A model generated the notes under the pieces. That model made no database searches and was not told the origin of the DNA. It was given only the letters and a program-made list of their open reading frames with translations. A stretch of 64,000 bases of DNA from Actinomycetota bacterium (lineage in GTDB: Bacteria; Actinomycetota; Actinomycetes; S36-B12; CAIYMF01): positions 1-64,000 of the forward strand of contig JAPLAU010000013.1 of NCBI GenBank assembly GCA_026393115.1, written 5' to 3'. Below, in pieces: positions 8,391 through 17,283 of the stretch. Position 1 is the stretch's first letter. Each line of letters begins with the position of its first letter. A program made the position numbers and the translations under genes.

Positions 8391-10193
8391 TTAGAGGCCG
8401 AGATCGGACTCGAATGCCCCATCTTCGAGTCGGGCCTTGATGGTGCTCAGGAATCGAGCAGCATCGGCGCCGTCGACCAAGCGGTGGTCGTAGGTGAGTG
8501 CGAGGTAGACCATCTGTCGAATCGCGATGACATCGCTGCCTGTGTCATCTTGAACCACGACGGGACGCTTGACCACGGTGCCGGTTCCGAGGATGGCCAC
8601 CTGTGGCTGGTTGATGATGGGCGTATCGAAGAGTGCTCCGCGGCTGCCGGTGTTGGTAAGAGTGAACGTACCGCCAGAGAGTTCGTCGGGGCTGAGTTTG
8701 TTGCTACGTGTGCGCTCGGCCACATCGGCGATCGCCTTGGCAATTCCGGCAAGGTTGAGGCCGCCTGCATCGCGAACAACCGGAACGAGCAGTCCGCGCT
8801 CACTATCAACGGCAATGCCGAGGTGCTCAGCTTCGTGGTAGGTCACCGTGCGTGCTTCAAGGTCGATCGAGGCGTTGACTTGGGGGAACGACTTGAGGGC
8901 TTCGACTGCGGCAAGTGCAAAGAACGGCATGAATGTGAGCTTGACGCCTTCGCGTGCCTCGAATTCGGACTTCGCCCGCGCGCGCAACGTCGCCACGCGG
9001 GTGACATCTACCTCGACCACAGTGGTGAGTTGGGCCGAGACCTGAAGTGATTCGACCATGCGTTGCGCAATGATCGCGCGCAGTCGCGACAGCGGTTCGG
9101 TACTGCCGCGCAGTGAACCGACCGTGGAACTCGCGGCGGGGGAGGGGCTGGCCGTCGAGGCGGCTGCAGGTGCCACTGCCGCCGGGGTGGCCGCGGGTGT
9201 CAGTGCTTCGACGGCCGCGAGCACATCTTGCTTGCGAATACGGCCGCCGACTCCAGTGCCGGTGACAGTTGCGAGGTCAATGCCGTGTTCAGAGGCAAGT
9301 CGCCGCACCAGTGGCGTGACGTAAGCATCGGCGTTCGCTGTAGGGGCAGCAGGGGCAGCAGGGGCAGCGGGGGCAGTGGGTGTCGGTGGGGGTGCGGCAG
9401 GGGCAGGCGCCACAGCGACGGGTGCAGCGACGGGCACAGCGACGGGTGCAGCGACGGGCACAGCGACGGGTGCAGCGACGGGTGCAGCGACGGGTGCAAC
9501 GACGGGTGCAGCGACGGGTGCAGCGACGGGTGCAGGTGCCGTGGCCGCAGCGCCGATGGTTGCCAGGACTGCGCCGACTGCGGCTGTTTCGTCTTCTGCG
9601 ACAGCGATCGAGAGCAGGGTTCCAGCGACAGGCGAGGGGATTTCAGTGTCGACCTTGTCAGTGGAAATCTCGAGCAGGGGCTCGTCGGCGGCCACGGCAT
9701 CGCCCACAGACTTAAGCCAACGCGTGACAGTTCCTTCAGTCACGGATTCACCGAGAGCCGGAAGGAGCACGGAGGTCACCTCCGACGAACCGCTTGCGAC
9801 AGGTGCGGCCGGTGCGGCCGGTGCGGCAGGTGCGGCAGTGACTGGGGCTTCGACAACAGGTGCTGCAGCAACCGGGGCTTCGACAACTGGGGCAGCTACG
9901 GGTGCCTCAACGACAGGTGCGGGCTCTGGTGCGGCGGGTGCAGCTGCTGATTCCGAAGCCTCACCAATGACGGCCAGAACTGCACCAACGAGCACAGTGT
10001 CGTCTTCGCCGGCCGCGATGGAAAGCAGAACACCCGATGCTGGCGATGGGATCTCCGTGTCGACCTTGTCAGTGGAAACCTCGAGCAGCGGTTCGTCGGC
10101 GGAGACGGTGTCGCCGACATTCTTGAGCCATCGGGTGATTGTGCCCTCGCTCACGCTTTCGCCCAACTGGGGCATCGTGACATTGACCGCCAT
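8391..10193 (-). CDS. sucB: Dihydrolipoamide acyltransferase (E2), 2-oxoglutarate/pyruvate dehydrogenase
   Basis: The 600-aa E2 has two lipoyl domains (about residues 1-78 and 138-216), each with the lipoylated Lys in [11 protein letters not shown], a peripheral-subunit binding domain (about 290-330, [15 protein letters not shown]) and a C-terminal acyltransferase domain with catalytic [16 protein letters not shown]. Linkers are extreme Ala/Pro/Val repeats. Two lipoyl domains are the actinobacterial SucB/DlaT pattern. E2 passes acyl groups from E1 to CoA and its lipoyl arms are reoxidised by Lpd, encoded 42 bases upstream. I cannot tell whether it serves pyruvate, 2-oxoglutarate or both, as in mixed actinobacterial complexes. 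Confidence 0.93.
   Translation of the reverse strand: MAVNVTMPQLGESVSEGTITRWLKNVGDTVSADEPLLEVSTDKVDTEIPSPASGVLLSIAAGEDDTVLVGAVLAVIGEASESAAAPAAPEPAPVVEAPVAAPVVEAPVAAAPVVEAPVTAAPAAPAAPAAPVASGSSEVTSVLLPALGESVTEGTVTRWLKSVGDAVAADEPLLEISTDKVDTEIPSPVAGTLLSIAVAEDETAAVGAVLATIGAAATAPAPVAAPVAAPVVAPVAAPVAAPVAVPVAAPVAVPVAAPVAVAPAPAAPPPTPTAPAAPAAPAAPTANADAYVTPLVRRLASEHGIDLATVTGTGVGGRIRKQDVLAAVEALTPAATPAAVAPAAASTASPSPAASSTVGSLRGSTEPLSRLRAIIAQRMVESLQVSAQLTTVVEVDVTRVATLRARAKSEFEAREGVKLTFMPFFALAAVEALKSFPQVNASIDLEARTVTYHEAEHLGIAVDSERGLLVPVVRDAGGLNLAGIAKAIADVAERTRSNKLSPDELSGGTFTLTNTGSRGALFDTPIINQPQVAILGTGTVVKRPVVVQDDTGSDVIAIRQMVYLALTYDHRLVDGADAARFLSTIKARLEDGAFESDLGL
9417..9536. repeat. 12-bp coding tandem repeat in the E2 linker
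   Basis: About ten in-frame copies of a 12-base unit (GACGGGTGCAGC on the plus strand, some as GACGGGCACAGC) encode the Ala-Ala-Pro-Val linker of SucB. Such flexible linkers let lipoyl domains swing. The near-identical DNA copies suggest recent slippage expansion. Confidence 0.9.
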
Positions 10194-10235
10194 GTGGGGG
10201 TGCTCCTTGTTCGTTGTCTCGGGCGAACGCGATGG

Positions 10236-11606
10236 TCAGGCGTGTGAGTGCAATGGCTTGCCGGCGAGGGCGAGGTGCGCCTCTCCAAGTGCTTCGTTCT
10301 GAGTGGGGTGTGCGTGAATGAGCGTGGCCACTTCCTCTGGGTAAGCCTCCCACGCGTAAATCAACTGCGCTTCTCCGATGAGTTCGCCAACTCGGCTACC
10401 CACCATGTGAACGCCTATCACTGGACCGTCGACTTGGCGTACCAACTTGATGAACCCTGCGGTTCCGAGAATTTGGCTCTTACCGTTGCCGCCGATGTTG
10501 TACTCGTATGCCTCGACATTGTCGGTTCCGAACTTCTCGCGCGCGGCGGCCTCGTTGTAGCCGACCGAGGCAACCTCGGGCTCACAGTAGGTGACGCGCG
10601 GAATGGCAGTCTCGTCGATGACGGCGGGGTTGAGTCCACCGATTACCTCGGCAACGAAGATTCCTTGCTGGAATCCGCGGTGGGCCAGTTGCAGTCCAGG
10701 GGTGATGTCGCCTACGGCGAACACTCCCGGAAGGGAAGTGCGAAGGTGGTCATCAACCATCACCCATCCGCGTTCCATCGTGACGCCGTTTGCCTCGTAG
10801 CCGAGGTCGGCGGTGTTGGGTCCGCGGCCGACGGCGACGAGCAGGAGGTCGGCGGTCAGGGTGGTTCCGTCTTCGAGTGTGATTGTGACGGAGTCTGCAT
10901 CTTGAGTGGCTGAGGCAAAACGAATTCCGGTGCTGAAGGTGATCTTGCGTTTGCGGAAGGCCCGCTCAAGGGCCTTGGAGGAGGCTTCGTCTTCTGCCGG
11001 AACAAGGCGGGGGAGTGCTTCGACGATGGTGACCTCAGCACCGAATGAGGTCCAGACGCTGGCGAACTCGACTCCAATGACCCCGCCGCCCAAAACGATC
11101 ACGCTACGAGGGACGTAATCGAGGGTCAGCGCTTGATCGCTGGTGAGAATGCGTCCGCCGATGTCGAGACCGGGCAGTGAGCGCGCGTACGAACCGGTGG
11201 CGAGCACGACGTTGCGGCCCTCGACACGCTCGCCGTTGACCTCAACGGTAGTAGGCGAGACGAGGCGGCCTTCGCCTTCGATGTAGGTGATGCCGCGGCT
11301 CTTCACGAGTCCTTGGAGTCCCTTGTACAGCCGGCTGACCACGCCGTCCTTGTAGGCGTTCACCTGCGGCATGTCGATGCCCTCGAGAGTGGCGCGCACA
11401 CCGAACGCTGCGGACTCGCGGGTACTGTCGGCGACCTCGGCCGCGTGGAGCAGAGCCTTGGTGGGAATGCAGCCGTTGTGGAGGCAGGTTCCGCCCAGTT
11501 TGCCCTTCTCGATCAGGGCGACCGAAAGGCCGAGCTGGCTCGCTCGCAAAGCGCAGGCGTAGCCTCCGCTGCCACCGCCGAGAATGACGACGTCATGAAC
11601 CGTCAT
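10236..11606 (-). CDS. lpdA: Dihydrolipoyl dehydrogenase (E3)
   Basis: This 456-aa flavoprotein has the FAD motif GGGSGGYACALRA at the N-terminus, the redox-active disulfide GGTCLHNGCIPTK (about residues 38-50), an NAD-binding GGGVIGVEFAS, the second FAD motif VFAVGDITPG and the C-terminal active site HAHPTQNEAL with the His-Glu pair. It reoxidises dihydrolipoyl groups of 2-oxoacid dehydrogenases and the glycine cleavage H protein, passing electrons to NAD. It lies just upstream of sucB in an apparent operon; the gcvT gene nearby is another possible user. The start ATG follows GGGAGT. Confidence 0.95.
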   Translation of the reverse strand: MTVHDVVILGGGSGGYACALRASQLGLSVALIEKGKLGGTCLHNGCIPTKALLHAAEVADSTRESAAFGVRATLEGIDMPQVNAYKDGVVSRLYKGLQGLVKSRGITYIEGEGRLVSPTTVEVNGERVEGRNVVLATGSYARSLPGLDIGGRILTSDQALTLDYVPRSVIVLGGGVIGVEFASVWTSFGAEVTIVEALPRLVPAEDEASSKALERAFRKRKITFSTGIRFASATQDADSVTITLEDGTTLTADLLLVAVGRGPNTADLGYEANGVTMERGWVMVDDHLRTSLPGVFAVGDITPGLQLAHRGFQQGIFVAEVIGGLNPAVIDETAIPRVTYCEPEVASVGYNEAAAREKFGTDNVEAYEYNIGGNGKSQILGTAGFIKLVRQVDGPVIGVHMVGSRVGELIGEAQLIYAWEAYPEEVATLIHAHPTQNEALGEAHLALAGKPLHSHA

Positions 11607-11760
11607 GGGACTCCCTCATCGCCTCATCACGCGTGCGTCGCGTGCGCGTTCATCCTCCCACCGAGAGCGGTCGGCTGATCGTTGGGGTGCGAAGGGCGTG
11701 CCGTGTGGTCGGGGCTGCGGTGAGCGGCAACGGCCGAAGGGGAATGTCGTACCCCCTTCT

Positions 11761-11781
11761 TAGAATCGAACACATGTTCGA
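11761..11781 (+). promoter_or_regulatory. LexA (SOS) box and -10 element over the start of the DUF222/HNH gene
   Basis: TCGAACACATGTTCGA at 11766-11781 matches the actinobacterial SOS box consensus TCGAAC-N4-GTTCGA at every position. It contains the ATG of the downstream gene (11774-11776). A TAGAAT -10-like hexamer at 11761-11766 lies seven bases before the ATG, and no ribosome binding site is visible, so the transcript is probably leaderless and LexA would sit on the -10/+1 region. Confidence 0.85.
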
Positions 11782-13483
11782 CACAGTCGCAGCGCCGACC
11801 ACCACTGCCAATGCTGGCAATGCGGGCATGCCCCGAGGCGATGAGGCACGTGAGGCACGGCACCAACGTGATGTCGATGTCGCACTTTCGCTGCTGGTAC
11901 GCGAGGCCGATCGCCGTGATCCGGTGGGCCAGACAGTTGGCCAGAGGCTGCAGGGCATCGAGGCGATGGATCCCGATTGGTATCCATTGGCTGAACTCGT
12001 CGATATTGATCCCGATCAACTCACCCCTGGCCAAGCGCTCAGTTACCTGCGCATCGTCACTTCGCATCAGGCTTGGCTCGAGGGCTTGGCCAACCGAGCC
12101 CTCGTATCAGCCGCTGGGCTCACGCCTCGCGAGCACAGAGTTGTCGGTCACGATGGTCGCGCCACCGTCACTATTGACGATGCGCGCCGTGAAGAAGTTG
12201 CTGCTGCACTTCGATTAGCTCCGGTCACGGCGCATAGTCGAATTCAGGCGGCGCGCGTCCTCGCGACCTCTCTTCCCGAAACGCGCATGGCGCTCGAACG
12301 CGGACGTATTACGCCGATGCATGCGCGCGTGATGGCGGAAACCGTGATCCAAGCGGGTCCGGAGGCGCCTGGTGATTTGGGTCGTCAGCTCGAGTCACGC
12401 GTGTTGGCGCGCGCGATGCGCTGCAGTGTGGGTGAGTTGCGTTACGCCGTGCGAACTGCGGCACGAAGGTTGGATTCGGCAGGGGCAAGCGATCGCATCC
12501 GACGTGATCGTCGCGATCTTGATGTGCGAGTCACTCACGACGACACCGGTGTCAGCACTTTGCTCGCTAAACTACGTACCGAGCACGCCATTGCGGTGGT
12601 GGGCGCAGTCGAAGGTCTTGCGTGCGATGCGCGATTCCGTCCGAGCGACGATCCTGCTGAGGTTGGCGTCGGCGAACGTCGCAGTGCTGCGCTCGTTGCT
12701 CTCGTCCTGCAATCGGCAGCACCGATGGTCGTTCAGCCTGACGATCCGAACGTCGTCGCGTCGGCCGCAACTAAGTCAGTTGGCGCGTCAGACGAGATGG
12801 GTGCCTCCACCGCATTGCCGCACGTTCCCGAAAATGCGTCAGAGGATCCAGTGACGAGGGAAGGGTCCGGGCAAGGGCACCGTGCGCCGCGTGAAGCCGA
12901 CGAGCAGTGCGCGCCAGATGTCCTTCCCGCTCCGGGTGAGCCGGTTTCGGGTGCATGGATTCCTCGACCTTCGATTGGGGCGACGTCAGCACAGGTGCTG
13001 TTGGTGATGGATATGCCGACCTGGCTTGGATTGTGTGATGATCCGGTAGCTGTCCTCGGGGCGGGTGATATCCCCGCCGAGGTCGCGCGTGAACTTGCCG
13101 CTGATGCTTCGTTCCGACGCGCGATTATCGATCCCGTCTCGGGTCATTTGCTCGACTATGGTCGACGCACCTATTCGATTCCCGAGCCGTTGCGCCGCTA
13201 TGTGCAGGCGCGCGATCAGGTGTGCCGATTCCCCGGTTGTCGACGCAGTGCACAGCAGTGCGAAATCGACCATGCCCAGCCATGGGATGACGATGGCCCA
13301 ACAAGCGCAGCGAATACGGGGGCGCTTTGTCAGCGTCATCATCAGCTCAAGACGCACGGTGGCTGGACCATCACCGCGTCCGCTGCCGATGGCTCCTGCA
13401 CCTGGATATCGCCGCTGGGCCGTGAATACCGAGTCGAACCGCCTGGGCTCGTCGACATCGAACCGCAGGCTCCACCCGACTAG
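11774..13483 (+). CDS. DUF222 / HNH endonuclease domain protein (13E12 repeat family-like)
   Basis: The protein of 569 aa has an N-terminal DUF222 helical domain (about residues 25-330, with the markers LEGLANRALVSAAG and ITPMHARVMAE) and a C-terminal HNH nuclease domain (about 475-540) with paired Cys (CRFPGC), the EIDHAQPW catalytic His and CQRHHQLK. A low-complexity linker separates them. The start is the ATG inside the LexA box; the longer frame from 11633 would run through the promoter. The mycobacterial 13E12 family has the same domain pair and several members are LexA-controlled. The biological role is uncertain. A 20-bp repeat copies its 3' end. Confidence 0.88.
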   Translation: MFDTVAAPTTTANAGNAGMPRGDEAREARHQRDVDVALSLLVREADRRDPVGQTVGQRLQGIEAMDPDWYPLAELVDIDPDQLTPGQALSYLRIVTSHQAWLEGLANRALVSAAGLTPREHRVVGHDGRATVTIDDARREEVAAALRLAPVTAHSRIQAARVLATSLPETRMALERGRITPMHARVMAETVIQAGPEAPGDLGRQLESRVLARAMRCSVGELRYAVRTAARRLDSAGASDRIRRDRRDLDVRVTHDDTGVSTLLAKLRTEHAIAVVGAVEGLACDARFRPSDDPAEVGVGERRSAALVALVLQSAAPMVVQPDDPNVVASAATKSVGASDEMGASTALPHVPENASEDPVTREGSGQGHRAPREADEQCAPDVLPAPGEPVSGAWIPRPSIGATSAQVLLVMDMPTWLGLCDDPVAVLGAGDIPAEVARELAADASFRRAIIDPVSGHLLDYGRRTYSIPEPLRRYVQARDQVCRFPGCRRSAQQCEIDHAQPWDDDGPTSAANTGALCQRHHQLKTHGGWTITASAADGSCTWISPLGREYRVEPPGLVDIEPQAPPD

Positions 13484-13517
13484 CCCTAGCTATTCCGCCC
13501 GACTAGCCCTAGCTATT
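13475..13517. repeat. 20-bp direct repeat including the DUF222/HNH stop codon
   Basis: CCCGACTAGCCCTAGCTATT occurs at 13475-13494 and again at 13498-13517. The first copy contains the stop codon of the DUF222/HNH gene, so the second copy repeats the gene end just downstream. Confidence 0.9.
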
Positions 13518-13569
13518 AGTGCGCGAGGGCCAAGTACTCGACTCGGTGATTCGTGTTGCTCACGGCGAC

Positions 13570-13675
13570 GTGTTGGGCGGGTTGCCGTGTTGGGCGGGTT
13601 GCCGTGTTGGGCGGGTTGCCGTGTTGGGCGGGTCGCCGTGTTAATGCAGGTACAGCGTCGTGCGGGTCGCCGTGT
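13570..13675. repeat. 17-bp tandem repeat at the pepA 3' side
   Basis: Four head-to-tail copies of GTGTTGGGCGGGTTGCC (the last with one change) fill 13570-13637. The related core GCGGGTCGCCGTGT returns at 13662-13675 and reaches the pepA stop codon. No spacers of CRISPR type are present. It lies between the convergent DUF222/HNH and pepA genes. Confidence 0.88.
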
Positions 13676-15174
13676 CACTCCGCGTGTGCGGCCGCATCCT
13701 TCGCCAACTGCACCAAGGTGCGCACAGCCTCGCCGGTGCCGCCCTTAGGCGTGTAGCCGTACGGGCCACCTTCGTTGTGTGAAGGTCCAGCAATGTCGAG
13801 GTGTGCCCACGGAATTGTTGCCGGAACGAATTCCTTGAGGAAGAGTCCGGCCGTGAGTGCTCCACCAAAACGGTCGGAGATATTGGCGATATCTGCCCAA
13901 GGGCTGTCGAGTCCGGCACGCAAGTCATCGGGCAGCGGCATTGGCCACATTTGTTCACCTGCCTGTGCTGCAGCGTCCAGAACGTGAGTGCGGAATCCGT
14001 CGTTGTTCGACATGACGCCGCTCATCCGGTTGCCCAGCGCGATAGTTATTGCGCCCGTCAAGGTCGCAACGTCAACGATGGCGTCGGGCGCATCTTCGCT
14101 CGCGCGCACCAATGCGTCGGCGAGAACCAGACGACCCTCAGCGTCAGTATTCAGCACCTCGACCGTGCGGCCGCCGTAAATGGTGATGATGTCGCCTGGG
14201 CGTTGGGCCGTTCCACTCGGCATGTTTTCCGCCGAGGGCGCATACGCGGTGATGGCGACGGGCAGTCCGAGTTTGGCAACGGCGAGCGCAGCGTGAATCA
14301 CGGCAGCAGCACCCGCCATGTCACTCTTCATCGCGTCCATTCCAGCGGCGGGCTTGATCGAGATTCCGCCCGTATCAAAGGTGATGCCCTTGCCCACAAA
14401 CGCCAAGCGGGCTACAGCATTCTCGGGGCGATACGCAATGCGAATCAAACGAGGGGCACGGGCCGATCCTTGACCAACCGCGAGAATTCCACCAAAGCCT
14501 TGCGCGGCCAATTCCTTTTCATTCAGTACCTCAACGGTGACAGGTAGACCTTCGCCCGCGGCAACGGCTGCTTCTGCGAGCGCCGAAGGTGGAAGGTGGC
14601 CCGGGGGAGTGTTCACGAGATCGCGCGCATGGTGCACGGCTGCGGCGATCACTGATACCTCATGGACGGTTGCACGAAGAGTGGCATCCTTCGGGTCGTC
14701 GACGATGAGGGAGAAAGAACGCACCGGCTTCGTGACGTCCTTTCCAGTGCGGCCCTTGTACTCGGTGAAAGAGTAGGCACCTAGGAGTGCCCCGGTTCCG
14801 ATGGCGGCGACGTCTGCCGCTTCGCACGTCGGCATGGCGATCGCTACTCGTCGTGTTCCAGCGAGCGCCCGGGCAGCATCTCCGGCACTGCGACGAAGCG
14901 TCTCGGCGTCCCATGTTCCTTCGCTACGCGCGCCAAGGCCAAGTGCCGCGATGACGGGCGCCCCAGGAACGCCCGCTACGCGAACCACTTCGCCCCGCTT
15001 ACCCGTAGCTTTGAGGTCGCCGAGCAGTTCAACGAGGCGACGCCGTGAAGCAGCGGTCAGAACAGTGGTCGGCCCCGCAAGTTCGACCGTCTTGCCGTGA
15101 GGGACGACCGGAACGACGAGAACATCGCAGGTGGGTGCGGGCTTGGACGAGGCGAGGGTCAGCGTGGCGGGCAT
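13675..15174 (-). CDS. pepA: Leucyl aminopeptidase (family M17)
   Basis: This 499-aa protein has the M17 signature NTDAEGRLVLADAL and the metal/catalytic segment VGKGITFDTGGISIKP, with the catalytic Lys and metal-binding Asp residues. M17 enzymes are cytoplasmic hexamers with two metal ions that remove N-terminal residues from peptides. The C-terminal catalytic domain starts at about residue 170 after a variable N-terminal domain. The start ATG is preceded by AGGAG. Aminopeptidase, gcvT and sucB lie together in mycobacteria too, which supports a conserved neighbourhood. Confidence 0.93.
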   Translation of the reverse strand: MPATLTLASSKPAPTCDVLVVPVVPHGKTVELAGPTTVLTAASRRRLVELLGDLKATGKRGEVVRVAGVPGAPVIAALGLGARSEGTWDAETLRRSAGDAARALAGTRRVAIAMPTCEAADVAAIGTGALLGAYSFTEYKGRTGKDVTKPVRSFSLIVDDPKDATLRATVHEVSVIAAAVHHARDLVNTPPGHLPPSALAEAAVAAGEGLPVTVEVLNEKELAAQGFGGILAVGQGSARAPRLIRIAYRPENAVARLAFVGKGITFDTGGISIKPAAGMDAMKSDMAGAAAVIHAALAVAKLGLPVAITAYAPSAENMPSGTAQRPGDIITIYGGRTVEVLNTDAEGRLVLADALVRASEDAPDAIVDVATLTGAITIALGNRMSGVMSNNDGFRTHVLDAAAQAGEQMWPMPLPDDLRAGLDSPWADIANISDRFGGALTAGLFLKEFVPATIPWAHLDIAGPSHNEGGPYGYTPKGGTGEAVRTLVQLAKDAAAHAE

Positions 15175-15335
15175 GGTGCTCCTGTTGGCTCGGGAAGCTC
15201 TCGGTCGACTGATGGCGTCGATCGTCGGCTCCGGAAGTCTGTCTCATTCCACCCTAGCCGCGTGGAGGCATGGGCGGCTCGTTGTGGTTGGCGTAGGGGA
15301 GCTGCGATGCGCAGCCGGCTTGTAGTCTCAGATTC

Positions 15336-16436
15336 ATGGACCCCAGCAGCGCGCCACGACTTTCGCCCTTGAACGACCGACACCTCACGCTCGGCGCGAA
15401 GATGGGGGATTTCGGGGGTTGGTTGATGCCGATTGAGTACTCGGGAACCATCGCCGAACACACGGCTGTTCGTGAGCGAGTGGGACTGTTCGATGTCTCG
15501 CACATGGGCAAGGTCCGAATCCATGGTCCTCAATCCGCTCAGTTTCTCAATTCGGTACTTACCAATGACCTCAATCGCATTGGTCCTGGCCAGGCGCAGT
15601 ACACGATGCTGTGCGACGGCGATGGGGGAGTCATCGACGATCTGTTGGTCTACCGGTGGGCTGATGACGAGGTGTTCTGTATCCCAAACGCGAGCAATGC
15701 TGGGCGCGTCGTGGAGCTGCTCAGGTCACTTGCTCCGGAGTCGGTCGTGGTCGTCGATCATCACCTCGATCACGGAATCATCGCGGTGCAAGGTCCGGCG
15801 AGCGCCGACCTTCTCGACGCGATGGGTCTACCGACGGGCCACGATTACATGTCGATGGTGTCGGCCGACCTCGACGGGACGCCAGTCATCGTCGCTCGCT
15901 CGGGGTACACGGGCGAACTCGGTTACGAACTCGTCGTTCCAGTGCAACTGATCGACCAACTCTGGGCTGATCTTCTGATGCTTGCGCGTCCGCTCGGGGG
16001 ACTTCCTGCCGGTCTCGGTGCGCGAGACACTCTGCGACTCGAAATGGGATATCCACTGCACGGTCACGAACTCTCAGCCGAGATTTCCCCTGTGCAGGCA
16101 CGGCTTTCCTGGGCTGTTGGTTGGGATAAGCCCACGTTCGAAGGACGAGAGGCGCTTGTTGTGGAACGCGCTGCCGGTCCGGCGCGGGTGCTGCGAGGAC
16201 TCAAAGCGACGCAGCGCGGTATTCCTCGAGCGGACTTGCCGGTTCTGCGCGACGGCGACATCGTTGGGATCACCACGAGCGGCACTTTCTCGCCAACCCT
16301 GCGCGAAGGTATTGCACTCGCTCTGCTCTCCCCGGCGGTGCAAGAAGGTGATGTGGTGCAGATCGATGTGCGCGGACGTCTACTGGAAGCGGTCGTCGTG
16401 AAGCCCCCCTTTGTTGCGCCGACGACCAGAGCGTGA
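15336..16436 (+). CDS. gcvT: Glycine cleavage system T protein (aminomethyltransferase)
   Basis: The 366-aa protein matches GcvT throughout: LNDRHLTLGAKMGDFGGW near the N-terminus, GLFDVSHMGK, a folate-binding middle with YTGELGYE, GLGARDTLRLEMGYPLHGHE, and the C-terminal GxVTSGTFSPT-like block. GcvT releases ammonia and gives methylene-tetrahydrofolate from the aminomethyl-lipoyl H protein. No gcvH or gcvP is in the window. A TAGTCT hexamer seven bases before the ATG and a lack of ribosome binding site hint at a leaderless transcript. No glycine riboswitch is visible upstream. Confidence 0.93.
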   Translation: MDPSSAPRLSPLNDRHLTLGAKMGDFGGWLMPIEYSGTIAEHTAVRERVGLFDVSHMGKVRIHGPQSAQFLNSVLTNDLNRIGPGQAQYTMLCDGDGGVIDDLLVYRWADDEVFCIPNASNAGRVVELLRSLAPESVVVVDHHLDHGIIAVQGPASADLLDAMGLPTGHDYMSMVSADLDGTPVIVARSGYTGELGYELVVPVQLIDQLWADLLMLARPLGGLPAGLGARDTLRLEMGYPLHGHELSAEISPVQARLSWAVGWDKPTFEGREALVVERAAGPARVLRGLKATQRGIPRADLPVLRDGDIVGITTSGTFSPTLREGIALALLSPAVQEGDVVQIDVRGRLLEAVVVKPPFVAPTTRA

Positions 16437-16438
16437 TG

Positions 16439-16452
16439 TCCCTGCGCAGGGA
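16439..16452. terminator. Short palindrome between convergent gcvT and cobS
   Basis: TCCCTGCGCAGGGA is a perfect palindrome starting two bases after gcvT and about 30 bases beyond the cobS stop. It may act as a weak bidirectional stop, but there is no T tract, so this is tentative. Confidence 0.3.
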
Positions 16453-16485
16453 GTGAATCCATTACCCGTCGGTGCAATGTCGTCG

Positions 16486-17283
16486 CTACGCAGCGACGGC
16501 GAAGATTACAAGTGCCAGGCACATGATGGTCTCGACAATCGCGCCCAACACGTCGCCTGTCACTCCGCCGAATCGGGAACGGCAGCGGCGAAGCAGTAGG
16601 AGTCCACCGAGTAGTCCGCCCAGTCCCGCGAGCAGACAAGCGATTGCCAATCCGTTGCCACCAGCCGCGTAAGCCGCGGCAACGCTCAGGATGATCACCA
16701 CCGCCACCACCGCTACGGCGGCCGCGGGTGTTACTGACTCCGCGACCGTGGCGCCCAATCCGGTTGATCGGGCCGCGGGTACTCCACGCCGGCAAGCAAG
16801 AGAAAGCCCAGCGCGCGACAGTACTACGGCAACGACGAGCGCGAGTACACCTCTCCCTGCAGTGATGCACACGGTGAGAGACGTCACGTCAATGAGTAAG
16901 GCCAGAACTAGCGTCACAACCCCAAACGGCCCGATGTCCGATTTCGACATCACGGCCAGTGCGTCAGCGCCGTTGCGTCCGCTACCAAGCCCATCTGCGG
17001 TGTCTGCGAGTCCATCCAGATGTAGACCTCGTGTCAGTGCGGCAATCGCGGTGAGGGCCAGCACTGCCGCGAGTGCTGCGATTGCGACGCTCGATGAGGT
17101 CGCGCTGAGCCCCGAGAAGGTGGGAATGATCCACACGATGAGGGCCGCGGGAATGGCAACCACGACACCAACGAAGGGGGCCGCGAGCATAGCGCGGGCT
17201 GCAACGTGTGAATTCACCACGCGGGGTGCGGGCACTCGGAACACCGTGAGGGTCCCCAGCGCAAGTCGCAACCAGTCAGGCAT
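16486..17283 (-). CDS. cobS: Adenosylcobinamide-GDP ribazoletransferase (cobalamin synthase)
   Basis: The 265-aa polytopic membrane protein has the CobS hallmark block TRGLHLDGLADTADGLGSG (about residues 83-101), with the Asp-rich metal site, followed by KSDIGPFGVVTLVL. It joins adenosylcobinamide-GDP with alpha-ribazole to close the lower loop of cobalamin. It is the last gene of the riboswitch-led operon and overlaps cobT by 8 bases. Confidence 0.93.
   Translation of the reverse strand: MPDWLRLALGTLTVFRVPAPRVVNSHVAARAMLAAPFVGVVVAIPAALIVWIIPTFSGLSATSSSVAIAALAAVLALTAIAALTRGLHLDGLADTADGLGSGRNGADALAVMSKSDIGPFGVVTLVLALLIDVTSLTVCITAGRGVLALVVAVVLSRAGLSLACRRGVPAARSTGLGATVAESVTPAAAVAVVAVVIILSVAAAYAAGGNGLAIACLLAGLGGLLGGLLLLRRCRSRFGGVTGDVLGAIVETIMCLALVIFAVAA

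Noticed and set aside
9376-10302. Plus-strand Ala/Thr/Gly-rich frame of 308 codons opposite sucB
   Set aside because: It is the complement of the Ala/Pro/Val linker and lipoyl domains; the minus-strand E2 is certain.
13570-13642. Possible CRISPR array
   Set aside because: The copies are directly adjacent 17-mers with no spacers and no cas genes nearby.
15175-15335. Possible glycine riboswitch before gcvT
   Set aside because: The gap has only a small GCTGCG/CGCAGC hairpin and none of the conserved tandem aptamer sequence.
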